Shown piece after piece: positions 17,592 to 27,964 of a stretch of 64,000 nt of DNA (the first letter of the stretch is position 1; each line of letters begins with the position of its first letter). This DNA comes from Planctomycetota bacterium (GTDB lineage Bacteria > Planctomycetota > Phycisphaerae > Phycisphaerales > UBA5793). The notes beneath the pieces were generated by a model that saw only the letters and a program-made list of their open reading frames with translations, was not told the DNA's origin and did not search any database. The stretch lies in assembly GCA_013112555.1 (NCBI GenBank), contig JABFGK010000001.1, positions 1,214,581 to 1,278,580 on the forward strand. The letters run 5' to 3'. The position numbers were made by a program, and so were the translations under genes.

Positions 17592-20500
17592 ATGAAAAAC
17601 TACATAGTACGGGTTGTCATCGTTGTTCTCGTGGTCGGCATCTGTGCCCTGATGCTGTACCCGCCGAAGGAGCGGCTCAAGCTCGGTAAGGATCTGGCAG
17701 GCGGCACCACGCTGACCTACGGCATCAAAGCCGATAGCCAGACCGGCAAGCCGCCGTCGTCTGCGGAAATCGATCAGCTGACGTCGGTGATTCGAGATCG
17801 TATCGACCCGAAGGGCATTTACGACATCTCGATCGTGGCTGTCGGAACGAACCAGATCGAAATCTCCATGCCCTCGCCGACGGAGGAAGTGCGTCAACTC
17901 AAGCGCGAGTTTGATGAACTCCTGGCCGAGTTGCGGGCCATTGAGCTGTCCGAGGCGGACGTTGACGAACTGGTCCGTATGGATGCAACAGCACGGGCTG
18001 GTCGCATTGATGAACTGAGCGCCGGTGTGCCCGATCGTCGCCCGCTGCTCGACGAAGTCGTCAGTGCCTACGACCTGATGATTGCAATCAATGACGAGTA
18101 CCTTGAGGTCGTCAAGCAGGCTGATGAGGCGGTCGGTGTGCCTCGGCAGTTGCTGCGCGATGCCGAAGAGGAAATGACGGCCATTCGAGAGCGGTGCCGT
18201 GATCAATTCCTCCTGGCCGATGCGTTGCTTGCGCGACTTGACATGGCTGAGGATGAGGCCCAGAAGCAGGAACTCATCGAAGAGCAGATTACCAACGCCG
18301 TCGCCCAGGGAGCGGTTGAGGAGGACGTCCGGCAGACGGTGACCGATCTGCTGGCGGTTAATGATCGCGTTACCCAGGCCCAGGCCTCGATCGACGAAGT
18401 CCAGCAGAACTGGAATGAGCGCGTCTTCCCGCTTGAGGAGCGTGCCGGCCAGGCGGATCTGGCATATGAAGAGGCCCGACGTGCAGTCGTTGCCACGAGT
18501 CTCGACAATAACGAGTTGATTCGCGTTCTCGCGTTGGACCAGACCCCGCTCAAGATCAAGAACCTGGGAACAGGACGGTGGGAGGATGCGCCCAGTGCCC
18601 GTGAATCGGCTCTGAATCGACTTAATTCACGGTTCCAGATTCTGTCGGATCGCATCACTCAGATCGTGACGGCCTACGACGCGTACAAGAGTAAGGCCAA
18701 GGGATACGACGATCCGAAGGATCTCATCGCGCTGCTGCGCGGTGCCGGTGTGCTTGAGTTCCGCATTGCCGCCTCTCTCGATGATCAACTTCCACCCATT
18801 GACACCTTGCGTGACGAGTTGCGCAAGCGTGGCCCGCGTCTGATTCAGAGTACGGATCAGGTGAAGTGGTTCCCGCTGGATACGCTGAACGGTTGGTATG
18901 ATCGGCCGGAGCAGTTGGAGTGGTTGCAGGCAGACCCGTTTAACTATTTCCGCAACCGGTACGGTGTGTTGTGTGAGATGTTTGACGGGCAGATTTACAT
19001 GCTGCTGTATGACACGCCGGATCGCTCGATGACGGCTGCCAGCGGCGAATGGAAGGTGAGCAACGCCTATCCCTCTCAGGATCAGACCGGCTTGCCTGCC
19101 ATTAACTTTGAGATGGATGCACAAGGGGCGATCAAACTCGGCCAGTTGACCGGGAACAACATTCAGCGCCCGATGGCCATTGTCCTTGACGACCGAGTGT
19201 ATTCGGCCCCGAACCTGCGCGACCGGATCTCGGCAAACGGCCAGATCACCGGGCGATTCAGTCAGGAGGAAGTCACCTATCTTCTCAAGGTGCTGAACTC
19301 CGGTGCCTTGCAGGCGAAGATGACCGAGCAGCCGATCGCACAACAAACGATCGGCCCGAAACTCGGCCTTGACAACCTGCAGCGCGGGCTTGAGGCCGGC
19401 GTGCTGGCACTGATCATCGTGGCCATCTTCATGCTTGTGTATTACTTCTTTGCAGGGGCTGTTGCCAACGTGGCACTGATCTGCAACGCGATCATTATCC
19501 TCGGGGCCATGAGCCTGTACGAGGCTGCCTTTACCATGCCCGGTATTGCCGGCATCGTGTTGACGTTTGGTATGGCCGTCGATGCAAACGTGCTGATTTA
19601 CGAGCGTATCCGTGAGGAGTTGGAAGGCGGCGCCGACCTGCCGACGGCAATCAAACTCGGCTACGAGAAGGTGTTTTCCACCATTATCGACGCCAACGTC
19701 ACGAACCTGATTGTGTGTTTCGTGTTGGCCTTTACCGCGACTGCGGAGGTGCGTGGATTCGGTCTGACGCTCGGTATCGGTATTGTGGCCACCTTGTTCT
19801 CAGCCTTGTTCATTACACGAATCATCTTCGAGTTGTACGCCAATGTGTTCGGGGCCCAGTCATTGCCGATGCTCCCGACCGTCTGGCGTGGATTGAACCG
19901 GGCACTGAACCCGAACATCTCATGGGTGAATCTCCGAGTGGCAGTCTGGACCGTCAGCGGCATTGTCGTGGCTGCATCGATCGGGCTGACCTCCATGTAT
20001 TGGAACGAGATGCTCGATACGGAGTTTCTCGGCGGGACATCGGTGACGTTCCAGTTCCGCGTGGACGATGAGGGCAATCAGATCACGATGCCCCGGTCGG
20101 AGGTCGAGCAGACCATCCACGATTACGCCCAGGAGCAGTATGACGCCGGGACGCTGGGAGATGATCCGGAGTTGGCGGACTTCAGACTCAAGGCACTGCA
20201 GAATGCAGCGGTGTTTAATCTGAACGTCGATGAGATCGAGGGATCGGACTTCAGCAGTGCCTCGTTTGTGGTGAAATCGACGGTCACACAGCCTCAGTTG
20301 ATGGAGCAGGTGATTGTCGAGGCCTTTGGCGCTCGGCTCGACATTAAGCAGCCGATCCTGTTTGAGGGTTCGGATATCGAGGAGCCCGAACTTGCACCGG
20401 TGTACCCGATCATCGACTCGAATCTGGGTGAGGTGATCAATGATTCCTCGGTGACGAATGATGTGCGTCGGTTCAGCGGCGGTGCAGCGGTCGTGCTGCG

Positions 20501-21431
20501 CGACCTGTCGCCGATCTCGTCGCTCGTTGAGGTGTCGCAGCGCATCAGCCGGCTTCGCCAGACGCAGGAGTTTGAGAAGTACTTCGGGCGCGAGATCGAC
20601 GTCATTGGATTGACTCGCGCGAGTGAGCGCGGGCGTGATAACGAAACGCTGTGGCAGGACGTGGTCGTGCTGATCAGCGATGAGAATGTCAATGTGTTTC
20701 AGCGACTGGACGAGTGGGAAGTGGAGATGCGGGATATCGAGTGGACGCTGATCCGCCGAGCATTGACCAGCCCGCCGTCGCTGGATCAGGTGACGACCGT
20801 GAGCCCGCAGGTGGCCGAGCAGTTCCGAGCAAAGGCGATCGTGGCCATCTTGCTGAGTCTGGCCGGCATCCTTGCCTACATCTGGGTTCGGTTCGGCTCA
20901 TTCCGGTATTCAATGGCTGCCATCATTGCGTTGATGCACGATGTCTGCGTCACCCTCGGGTTGCTGGCACTGACGCATGTGCTGTACTCGACCGTCATCG
21001 GTCAGGCCCTGTATATTGAGGCGTTCAAGATCGACCTGGGCGTCATCGCAGCCTTGTTGACGATCATCGGGTACTCCTTGAATGACACGATCGTGATCCT
21101 GGACCGTATTCGTGAGAATCGTGGGAAGTTGGCCGTCACGTCGATGGACGTGGTGAATCGGTCAATCAACCAGACGATCAGCCGTACCTTGCTGACATCC
21201 GGCACGACGTTGCTGGCAGTCATCATCATGTATGTCGAGGGCGGGACGGGCATTCGCCCGTTCACGTTTGCGATGCTGTGCGGCGTGCTGGTTGGTACCT
21301 ACAGCTCGATCGGTATTGCCGCCCCGATGGTGTATCGGGTGGCAGCCGGCGGCAGCAGCGGCGGCGGCAGTTCGTCGAAGTACGACGCCGGCAGCGGTAC
21401 CTCGGATCAGGAGCAGCCTGCCTCAACGTAG
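17592..21431 (+). CDS. secDF: Fused protein translocase subunit SecDF
   Basis: About 1279 residues. SecDF uses the proton gradient to complete protein export through SecYEG. The SecD half opens with a membrane helix and LGKDLAGGTTLTYGI. It resumes at GVLEFRIA (near residue 385) and has the PIAQQTIGPKLG boundary and the six-helix bundle with DANVLIYERIREEL. The SecF half starts near residue 775 (EFLGGTSVTFQF) and ends with its own bundle, including LNDTIVILDRIREN. Between residues about 97 and 380 lies a highly charged coiled-coil insertion absent from ordinary SecD. The start at 17592 has GGAAG upstream. The C-terminal tail is Gly/Ser-rich. Confidence 0.96.
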   Translation: MKNYIVRVVIVVLVVGICALMLYPPKERLKLGKDLAGGTTLTYGIKADSQTGKPPSSAEIDQLTSVIRDRIDPKGIYDISIVAVGTNQIEISMPSPTEEVRQLKREFDELLAELRAIELSEADVDELVRMDATARAGRIDELSAGVPDRRPLLDEVVSAYDLMIAINDEYLEVVKQADEAVGVPRQLLRDAEEEMTAIRERCRDQFLLADALLARLDMAEDEAQKQELIEEQITNAVAQGAVEEDVRQTVTDLLAVNDRVTQAQASIDEVQQNWNERVFPLEERAGQADLAYEEARRAVVATSLDNNELIRVLALDQTPLKIKNLGTGRWEDAPSARESALNRLNSRFQILSDRITQIVTAYDAYKSKAKGYDDPKDLIALLRGAGVLEFRIAASLDDQLPPIDTLRDELRKRGPRLIQSTDQVKWFPLDTLNGWYDRPEQLEWLQADPFNYFRNRYGVLCEMFDGQIYMLLYDTPDRSMTAASGEWKVSNAYPSQDQTGLPAINFEMDAQGAIKLGQLTGNNIQRPMAIVLDDRVYSAPNLRDRISANGQITGRFSQEEVTYLLKVLNSGALQAKMTEQPIAQQTIGPKLGLDNLQRGLEAGVLALIIVAIFMLVYYFFAGAVANVALICNAIIILGAMSLYEAAFTMPGIAGIVLTFGMAVDANVLIYERIREELEGGADLPTAIKLGYEKVFSTIIDANVTNLIVCFVLAFTATAEVRGFGLTLGIGIVATLFSALFITRIIFELYANVFGAQSLPMLPTVWRGLNRALNPNISWVNLRVAVWTVSGIVVAASIGLTSMYWNEMLDTEFLGGTSVTFQFRVDDEGNQITMPRSEVEQTIHDYAQEQYDAGTLGDDPELADFRLKALQNAAVFNLNVDEIEGSDFSSASFVVKSTVTQPQLMEQVIVEAFGARLDIKQPILFEGSDIEEPELAPVYPIIDSNLGEVINDSSVTNDVRRFSGGAAVVLRDLSPISSLVEVSQRISRLRQTQEFEKYFGREIDVIGLTRASERGRDNETLWQDVVVLISDENVNVFQRLDEWEVEMRDIEWTLIRRALTSPPSLDQVTTVSPQVAEQFRAKAIVAILLSLAGILAYIWVRFGSFRYSMAAIIALMHDVCVTLGLLALTHVLYSTVIGQALYIEAFKIDLGVIAALLTIIGYSLNDTIVILDRIRENRGKLAVTSMDVVNRSINQTISRTLLTSGTTLLAVIIMYVEGGTGIRPFTFAMLCGVLVGTYSSIGIAAPMVYRVAAGGSSGGGSSSKYDAGSGTSDQEQPAST

Positions 21432-21627
21432 TCGTCGGCACGGGTGGCACTGATATAGACGACGACGGGCCGGATGAGCCGATGCAAAGCGTTGTGGGGC
21501 CCGTGTGGCCCCTGTGTGGGGATGATCGGATCATCGTCGATCGGACATCGAACGTCGGCCGTGGCTGCTCGAACTGGGTCGCTGCGCATATCATGCTGTC
21601 GATGTTGAAGATGAATGCGAGATCCGG

Positions 21628-22375
21628 ATGAATGCAAGTCGCCAACTTGGTGTGGCGCTCCTTGTGGTGCTGGCGACGTGGTTCGTCATCTATTGGTGGC
21701 AGTGCGCACCGGTGGCAGACTCGGATTTTTCGACCGACGGCCTTGTTCTCAGCGCCCGACGACACGGTCGGGACCAACCCGACCGGGGGCGGCAGTGAGG
21801 GCGGCTCTGAGCCGGAAGACGGGGGCAACGTCGAGGGGCGGCAGCCGCCTGAACTGCCAGAGGAGCCGGGGGCTGGGGCTGATGGAACTGACGTGATCGA
21901 CACGGCAGGAGGCCAGGAGGAGGATGTCGGCCCTGCTGATTCCTCAGAGGGAGTGCCGGATGACCTGGTGATTCCTCCACCCCCGCCGACGAGGCCCTAT
22001 ACCGTGCAGTCAGGCGATACGATGGATTCCATTGCCCTGTGGTGGTTCGGCAGTGCTGCCAAGTGGGTGCTGATTGCCCAGGAGAATCCGCTGGTCGATC
22101 CGATGCGGCTGCGGAGCGGGCAGACGCTGCGGTTGCCGGCCAAAGACGCCGCCGTCGAGCGCATCCCGCCGGAGGTCCTTGATGATCTGCTCAAGGAGAC
22201 CCGCTACGTTGTCGCCCCGAATGACACGCTCTCGGGCATCGCTCGTCAGTTTTACAGCAACCCGAATCTCTGGCGGATCATCTACGATGCGAATCGCGAT
22301 GTCGTCCCGAACCCGGACAGTTTGAAACTCGGGGTGGAGTTGATCATCCCGCGGTTTCAGGTGCCGGCGGAATAG
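21628..22375 (+). CDS. Membrane-anchored protein with two LysM domains (one frameshift)
   Basis: The C-terminal part has two LysM modules: YTVQSGDTMDSIALWWFG (about residue 125) and YVVAPNDTLSGIARQFYSN (about 195), each with the following NP/AN...L..G..L.P/IP pattern. They bind peptidoglycan. The longest single ORF starts with a meaningless sequence. The ATG at 21628 instead encodes a plausible membrane anchor (LGVALLVVLATWFVIYWWQC) in the neighbouring frame. Removing one T from the T5 run at 21726-21730 joins them. A Pro/Gly/Glu-rich linker connects anchor and LysMs. It lies downstream of secDF and convergent with bamA. Confidence 0.83.
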
Positions 22376-22397
22376 GGCCGCCCGGGGCTGCACTGAA

Positions 22398-24839
22398 TCA
22401 GAATGGGAAGGCAATGCTGAACGAGAAGAGTCGCTTCTCGTCGCGCTGTTCCTTGACGATCGGCCAGCCGAAGTCAAATGCGAGGGGGGCCTGCCCGAGT
22501 TGCGGGATGAAGAGCCGGATTCCGGTGCCGACGGCCACGCGGTATTGATCAAAGCCGGGATCGTTCGTGACGGTACCGGTGTCGATGAAGAACACGCCGC
22601 CGAGCGAATCCCGGTAGATCGGGAAGTCGTACTGCATGCCCCAGAAGAAGAGCCAGTCGCCGCCGACCGGGTCATTGCCGATGAGTCCGGTATCGTTTCG
22701 AATGCCTTTCGGGGCGACGGTGCGATAGTCAAAGCCTCGCAGCGAGCGGCCGCCGAGGAAGAACCGCTCGTAGATCGGCGTATCGCCGCCGAACTGATAT
22801 CCCAATCGCGCCTTCATCGAGAGGACACTCTTGTATCCGAGGAAGTCCTCGTCAACGGCCAGGAAGACGGTGTGTTCTGCCTCGACCCGCGAGAAGTCAA
22901 AGTCACCGCCCAGCAGGCCGATCTGCTCAAAGTTCAACTCTGTGCGTGACCCTCGTGACGGCCGGAATCGGTCATCGACGGTACTGCGAACGAGGCTGAC
23001 GCCGAGCCCGGCAACGACGTTCTCGTTCTCAACGGCGAAGACATCGACGGGTGCATCCGGCTCGATGTTGTGCAGGTCGATGGCCTGATAGCGTGATGTC
23101 AGCCCCACTGTCCAGACTTCCCCGAGGCGGCGCCCGAGCGTGAGGCTCCCCCCCCAGCGGTCCTCGTCATAGGACTCCCGTTCACGCTGGAAGTAGAGTG
23201 CCGACGACTTGAGCGAGTTGTCGGACCCGAACAGGTACGGCTCCGTCAGACTGATGGAATAACTGCTGGTCTCATTGCCCGGCTGGAGCGAGATGTCGAA
23301 TGTCTGGCCGGCACCTCGAAATGCATGGCCCTGGACCAGTTCCCTGAAACTTTCCGGCGTGTCGGCGATGTCAAAGTTACGCTGGGTGAGCCCGAAGGTC
23401 CCGAAGATACCGGCATCGGAACTGACGGCCGCACCGAAGTTGAACGAGCCGGTGTTTGTCTCTTCGACCTCGATTATGACATCCCGATACAGCGGGTCGT
23501 CCGGATTGACCGGCTGTGGGGTAATGGCAATCTTCTGCGGATTGAAGATGCCGATGTTGCGCAGCCGTCTGGCTGTCTCGCGAATCTCGAGGATATTCAG
23601 GGGGCGATCTGGCCGGAGCCGAGACTCGCGGAGGACAACCTCGCGTTTCGTGACTGAGTTGCCGATGACCCGGACCTCGCCGGTGTAGGCCAGGTCGCTC
23701 TCGTTGATCTCAAGCATCAGGTCCACGACGCCCTGGTCGGGATCGCGGTAGGGCAGGACTCGAACCTGTGTATCGACGTAGCCGAGTTGGCCGTAGGCAT
23801 CGGCGATTGCCTGCTGTGTTTTGAGGATCAGCGTCCGGCTGTACATGTCGCCGGGTTTGATGGCAGCCAGGGCGCGAATCTGCTCATCACGGAAGCGGTG
23901 GACGCCGGTGATACGGAAGTCGCGCAGCGTGTAGGGCTGCCCTTCATCGACGATCATGACGACCTTTGCTTCCTTCAGGTCGTTTGACAGTGAGATTTCT
24001 CGATCGACACGAACATCGAGGTACCCACGATCGACGTAGAAGTCGACCACCGCCCGCACGTCCTGGGCCAGCGTGTCGTTGTCGAGTTTTCCCTGGCGCA
24101 GGAACGGGACGGCCGACTTCGTCTTCAGGCTCGATGACAGGATTTTGTCGCTGAAGGCTGTATTGCCGCGAAACTCCAACTGCTTGACTTTGGCACGCGG
24201 CCCTTCTCGAACGACGTACACGACGGTCAATGACTCGGTCAGGGCTTGTGCGTCGAGCGAGACTTCAACGAGATGGAACCCACGCTCGCGATACGCCTCA
24301 GCGATCGCCTCGCGGCCGCGGTTGATCTGATAGGTGTCGAGCGGGTCGCCGGGCCTGAGCACGATCGCCCCCAGCAACTCCTGGTCGCTGATGGTGCGGT
24401 TGCCGACCAACTGAACATCAAGTGCCAGCGGCCACTCATCGAAGATGTACCGGAGGACGACCCCGCCGTCGATGGTGGGGGTGGCTTCGACACCGATCCG
24501 GCGAAAGAGGTTGAGCCGCGTGAGGATGCGGATGTCGTATTCGTTGACGAGTTCAAAATCGAGGGGTTCGCCCACGGCTGAGCGGATCTGGACGACGACG
24601 GTGTTGGCATCGACACGATCCAGGCCGTCGAAAACGATGTCCCGGATGGTGAGCCCGTCGTAGAGTTCGACGGTGGACAGGCCGGGGTCCTGGGCAGTCG
24701 GCGGCGGCCGGTCACCCTGACTTCCTGAGCCCTGCGCGTTGACCGCATGTGGCAGAATGATGGCACAGACCAGAACAGCAAGCGCCACGATCCTGGTTGG
24801 TGCTCCCGCCTTCAGAGAACTCGATACATACCATCTCAC
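22398..24839 (-). CDS. bamA: Outer membrane protein assembly factor BamA
   Basis: 813 residues. A signal peptide (IVALAVLVCAIILPHAVNAQ) precedes about five POTRA domains (starting GLTIRDIVFDGLDRVD), then a 16-strand Omp85 barrel. GGRSLRGFDYR is the conserved strap of loop 6 (usually VRGF/LRGF), and FSFSIAFPF is the C-terminal strand ending in Phe. BamA inserts beta-barrel proteins into the outer membrane, so its presence argues for a true diderm envelope. No other bam gene is adjacent. It is divergent from the FkbM gene across 155 bases. Confidence 0.95.
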   Translation of the reverse strand: MRWYVSSSLKAGAPTRIVALAVLVCAIILPHAVNAQGSGSQGDRPPPTAQDPGLSTVELYDGLTIRDIVFDGLDRVDANTVVVQIRSAVGEPLDFELVNEYDIRILTRLNLFRRIGVEATPTIDGGVVLRYIFDEWPLALDVQLVGNRTISDQELLGAIVLRPGDPLDTYQINRGREAIAEAYRERGFHLVEVSLDAQALTESLTVVYVVREGPRAKVKQLEFRGNTAFSDKILSSSLKTKSAVPFLRQGKLDNDTLAQDVRAVVDFYVDRGYLDVRVDREISLSNDLKEAKVVMIVDEGQPYTLRDFRITGVHRFRDEQIRALAAIKPGDMYSRTLILKTQQAIADAYGQLGYVDTQVRVLPYRDPDQGVVDLMLEINESDLAYTGEVRVIGNSVTKREVVLRESRLRPDRPLNILEIRETARRLRNIGIFNPQKIAITPQPVNPDDPLYRDVIIEVEETNTGSFNFGAAVSSDAGIFGTFGLTQRNFDIADTPESFRELVQGHAFRGAGQTFDISLQPGNETSSYSISLTEPYLFGSDNSLKSSALYFQRERESYDEDRWGGSLTLGRRLGEVWTVGLTSRYQAIDLHNIEPDAPVDVFAVENENVVAGLGVSLVRSTVDDRFRPSRGSRTELNFEQIGLLGGDFDFSRVEAEHTVFLAVDEDFLGYKSVLSMKARLGYQFGGDTPIYERFFLGGRSLRGFDYRTVAPKGIRNDTGLIGNDPVGGDWLFFWGMQYDFPIYRDSLGGVFFIDTGTVTNDPGFDQYRVAVGTGIRLFIPQLGQAPLAFDFGWPIVKEQRDEKRLFSFSIAFPF

Positions 24840-24994
24840 CCAAATGCCCTCATCATGGAACGCAGATTGTGGCAGAGTCTACGGTACTACCTTGAAGCGG
24901 GCAAAAAGTGATGTGGGATTGTTGCCGGCGTCCGGGAGCCTCGAGCCGGGCGTCTCGGCGTCCGGGAGCATGCCCATGGATGGAGCGACGGTCA

Positions 24995-25744
24995 ATGGAG
25001 CCAATCCTGGCAGCATCGTTTAAAGATCGCATCCGACTCTGGTCGCGAGCGTTCCGGTATCGTTTTCGTCTGGATCCGGCCGAAGTGCATTGGATGTGCC
25101 GGCATCTTCATCGCGGTGATACCGCCGTTGATATCGGCGCGCACAAGGGTGCCTACACATGGTGGATGCATCGGCAAGTGGGGGGGCGTGCCGGGCGCGT
25201 GGTGGCCTTTGAGCCGCAACCGGAACTGGCTGAGGCATTGCGCCGTCTGTTTTTCGGGCCACGGTGGCAGCATGTCAGCATTGAGCAGGCCGGCGTGTCG
25301 TGCGCCAGCGGGAATCTGACACTGCAAATCCCGTCGGACGGGCCCAGCCCCGGCGCGACGCTGGTCCCCGGTCTGCACGATGCCGGATGCCGCACGATTC
25401 AGGTGCCGGTGGTCACACTCGATGCGTATGCACAGGAGCACGGTCTGGGGCCCGTCAAACTGATCAAATGTGATGTAGAGGGCCACGAGCTGAGCGTGTT
25501 CCGCGGGGCCCAGCGAATCCTCACGGATGATCGGCCGTTGCTGATGTTTGAGTGTGAGCGTCGGCATCACCCGGATGGGGAGATCTCGCCTGTGTTCGCC
25601 CATCTGCAGGACCTGGGATACTCGGGGTTCTTCTTCCGGGGCAAGGCACTGATCCCGCTCGGTGAGTTTGATGCTGATCGCGATCAGGTGGTGGGCACCG
25701 AGCCATACATCAACAACTTCGTTTTTACTCCGTGCACTCAGTAG
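24995..25744 (+). CDS. FkbM family methyltransferase
   Basis: About 249 residues. The SAM-binding motif I is DTAVDIGAHKGAYTWWM, followed by GRVVAFEPQPELAEALRR, VVTLDAYAQEHG, and the FkbM-typical IKCDVEGHELSVFRGA and LLMFECERRH. FkbM proteins methylate hydroxyl groups, often on sugars or glycolipids, which fits the glycosyltransferases and gmd elsewhere in the window. The start at 24995 follows GGAGCG with good spacing; an in-frame extension to 24908 looks non-coding. Confidence 0.88.
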   Translation: MEPILAASFKDRIRLWSRAFRYRFRLDPAEVHWMCRHLHRGDTAVDIGAHKGAYTWWMHRQVGGRAGRVVAFEPQPELAEALRRLFFGPRWQHVSIEQAGVSCASGNLTLQIPSDGPSPGATLVPGLHDAGCRTIQVPVVTLDAYAQEHGLGPVKLIKCDVEGHELSVFRGAQRILTDDRPLLMFECERRHHPDGEISPVFAHLQDLGYSGFFFRGKALIPLGEFDADRDQVVGTEPYINNFVFTPCTQ

Positions 25745-25920
25745 CAGGCAGGATTGCTGCCCGAACGTGTCTGAGTATCTGCCCTACTTTGTGAATTATG
25801 GGTAATTCTGCCCGTTGTTGAGCCTGCTCGACAGTGGTATTTTCATGCCATAAGAAGATATGTTTGTATGTTTAAGCGACCTGGTCGCTCAAGTCAGAGG
25901 CAAGTGCGAGGAGGTTTCGG

Positions 25921-27937
25921 ATGGGACGAACAGATAGAGGTCGTGGCATCGGCGTGGGTCTGGTTGGAATCGGTCTGGCATCGGGCGTGGCACTGGGGTT
26001 CCAGGTGCCGACGGATGTGCAGATGCCGGGTACGCAGCCGGGTGAGGTATCCGGGTTCGAGCAGGCAACGAAGTGTGACAATTGCCACGGTGGGTACGAT
26101 GCCGCCGTCGAGCCGGCCCATCTGTGGCGTGGGAGCATGATGTCGCAGGCATCGCGCGACCCGATCTATTGGGCGACGGTCGCGATTGCCGAGCAGGACT
26201 TCCCGGGTGCGGGCGATCTGTGCCTGCGGTGTCATGTGCTGGATGCCTGGCTCGAAGGGCGATCAGTGCCGACCGACGGGACGGCGCTGCTGGCTTCCGA
26301 TGTCGAGGGCGTCGGGTGCGATGTGTGCCACAAGATGGTGAACCCGGACGATTCCGAGTGGCCTGGTACGCAGTTCCTGCCGTTCTACGCACACGATGAA
26401 GAGAATCCGCCGGTTGGGTATTACGGGGGCGGCCAGGGTGTCATGTGGGGCGGGGCTGACAAACTTGGCCCGTACATCGATGCCGAGGCACGGCACCAGT
26501 TCCTCCAATCCAACTTCCACCGCTCGGGTGACTTCTGCGGGACGTGTCATGACGTATCGAACCCGGTGGTTGGCGATCTGGCTCACAATGCCGGGGCACA
26601 GGACACGGCCGATCCGGTGATCCAGAGCGGCATCCCCGGCGGTCCGGTCGAGGACAAGGCTGCACTGAATAACTTCCCGTACCAGTATGGGATCGTGGAA
26701 CGGACCTACAGCGAGTATCGGGCCGGTGCCGTCGATGACCTGCTCGTGTCGGACTATTTCACCCTTCCCGAGGAGTTGCAGGACGGGGGCGTTCCAGTAT
26801 GCATATGAGCAGGCCCTGTTGGCCGGCACGGGTGGGAACTATGAGGATCAGTCACCGCGATACTTCACGTGTCAGACCTGTCACCTCACGCCGGCAGTCG
26901 GCAAGGGATGTGACAAGAACGGGGTGCCGATACGTGGGGACCAGCCCCTGCACGACATGACCGGCGGCAACTACTGGATTCCTGACGTGCTGGAGTATCT
27001 GGATACGCAAGGCAAACTCCAGATCGGCCCGGCACTTACGGCCGCAGAACTGGCTGGTCTGGCTGCCGGTAAGTCGAGGGCCATGGCGACGCTCGGGCGG
27101 GCTGCCTCGATGACGATTGACGGGGACATGGTTCGTATCGTCAACCTGACGGGGCACAAATTGATCTCGGGCTATCCCGAGGGCCGTCGGATGTGGCTGA
27201 AGGTCGACTGGTATGACTCGAACGGCATCGAGGTGCGCGAGGACGGTGACTACGACGAGATTGAGGTCATCCTCGATGGGCAGCCGACGTTGGTCAAGAC
27301 GATCGTCGACCTTGATGATCCGAACACGAAGATCTACCAGGTCCACCAGGGCATGACGCAGGAGTGGGCTCAGCAACTGATTGATCTGGGCTACCCGACC
27401 GACATGGTGCTGACGTACGATCGCCTTACCGGGGAGCCGACATATACGCTGGGGGAAGTGGCTGCACAGGACCCGGGCACGTATCACGAGACGTTTCATT
27501 TCGTGTTGAACAACTATGTGTCGGAGGACAATCGGATTCCGCCGTATGGGCTGGAGTACGAGGCCGCTCGCCAACGGAATGTGCTGCCGGTCCCGAATGA
27601 TCAGTACGGGGCGCCGGTCCCGGGTGAGATGTATGACTACTGGGATACGTTCGAGTTGAGCCCGCCGTCGCGCGCGGCTCGAGCGGAAGTGTCTCTCATG
27701 TATCAGTCGACGAGTTGGGAGTATGTGCAGTTTCTGTACCTGGCAAACCAGGGGAACAATGCGTTTCTCGCTGAGACGGGTGCCAACTTGCTCGAAGCCT
27801 GGTTCATGACGGACATGGCTGAGCCGGTGGTATTGGCCGAGGCCGTCTGGACCGGCGGCGGGGGGCCGAGTCTTGAGCAGTCGGGTTCGGCAGGTCGCCT
27901 GAGTCCGGGTTCGTTCCAGAAGGTGCCGCCGAAGTAA
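25921..27937 (+). CDS. Secreted five-heme c-type cytochrome (one frameshift)
   Basis: An excellent AGGAGG precedes an ATG and a short N-terminal hydrophobic helix (IGVGLVGIGLASGVALGF). Five CxxCH heme sites follow: CDNCH, CLRCH, CDVCH, CGTCH and, after the break, CQTCH. The frame breaks at the G5 run 26785-26789. Dropping one G joins LPEELQDG to AFQYAYEQALLAG, giving about 671 residues. The C-terminal 330 residues lack hemes and look like a beta-rich domain (MVRIVNLTGHKLISGYPEGR, a pattern I recall from other multiheme proteins). It probably carries electrons in the periplasm. No partner oxidoreductase is adjacent. A short hairpin lies in the leader (25875-25889). Confidence 0.85.
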
Positions 27938-27964
27938 TCGACGACGTTGCGTAGAGGATTCCGG

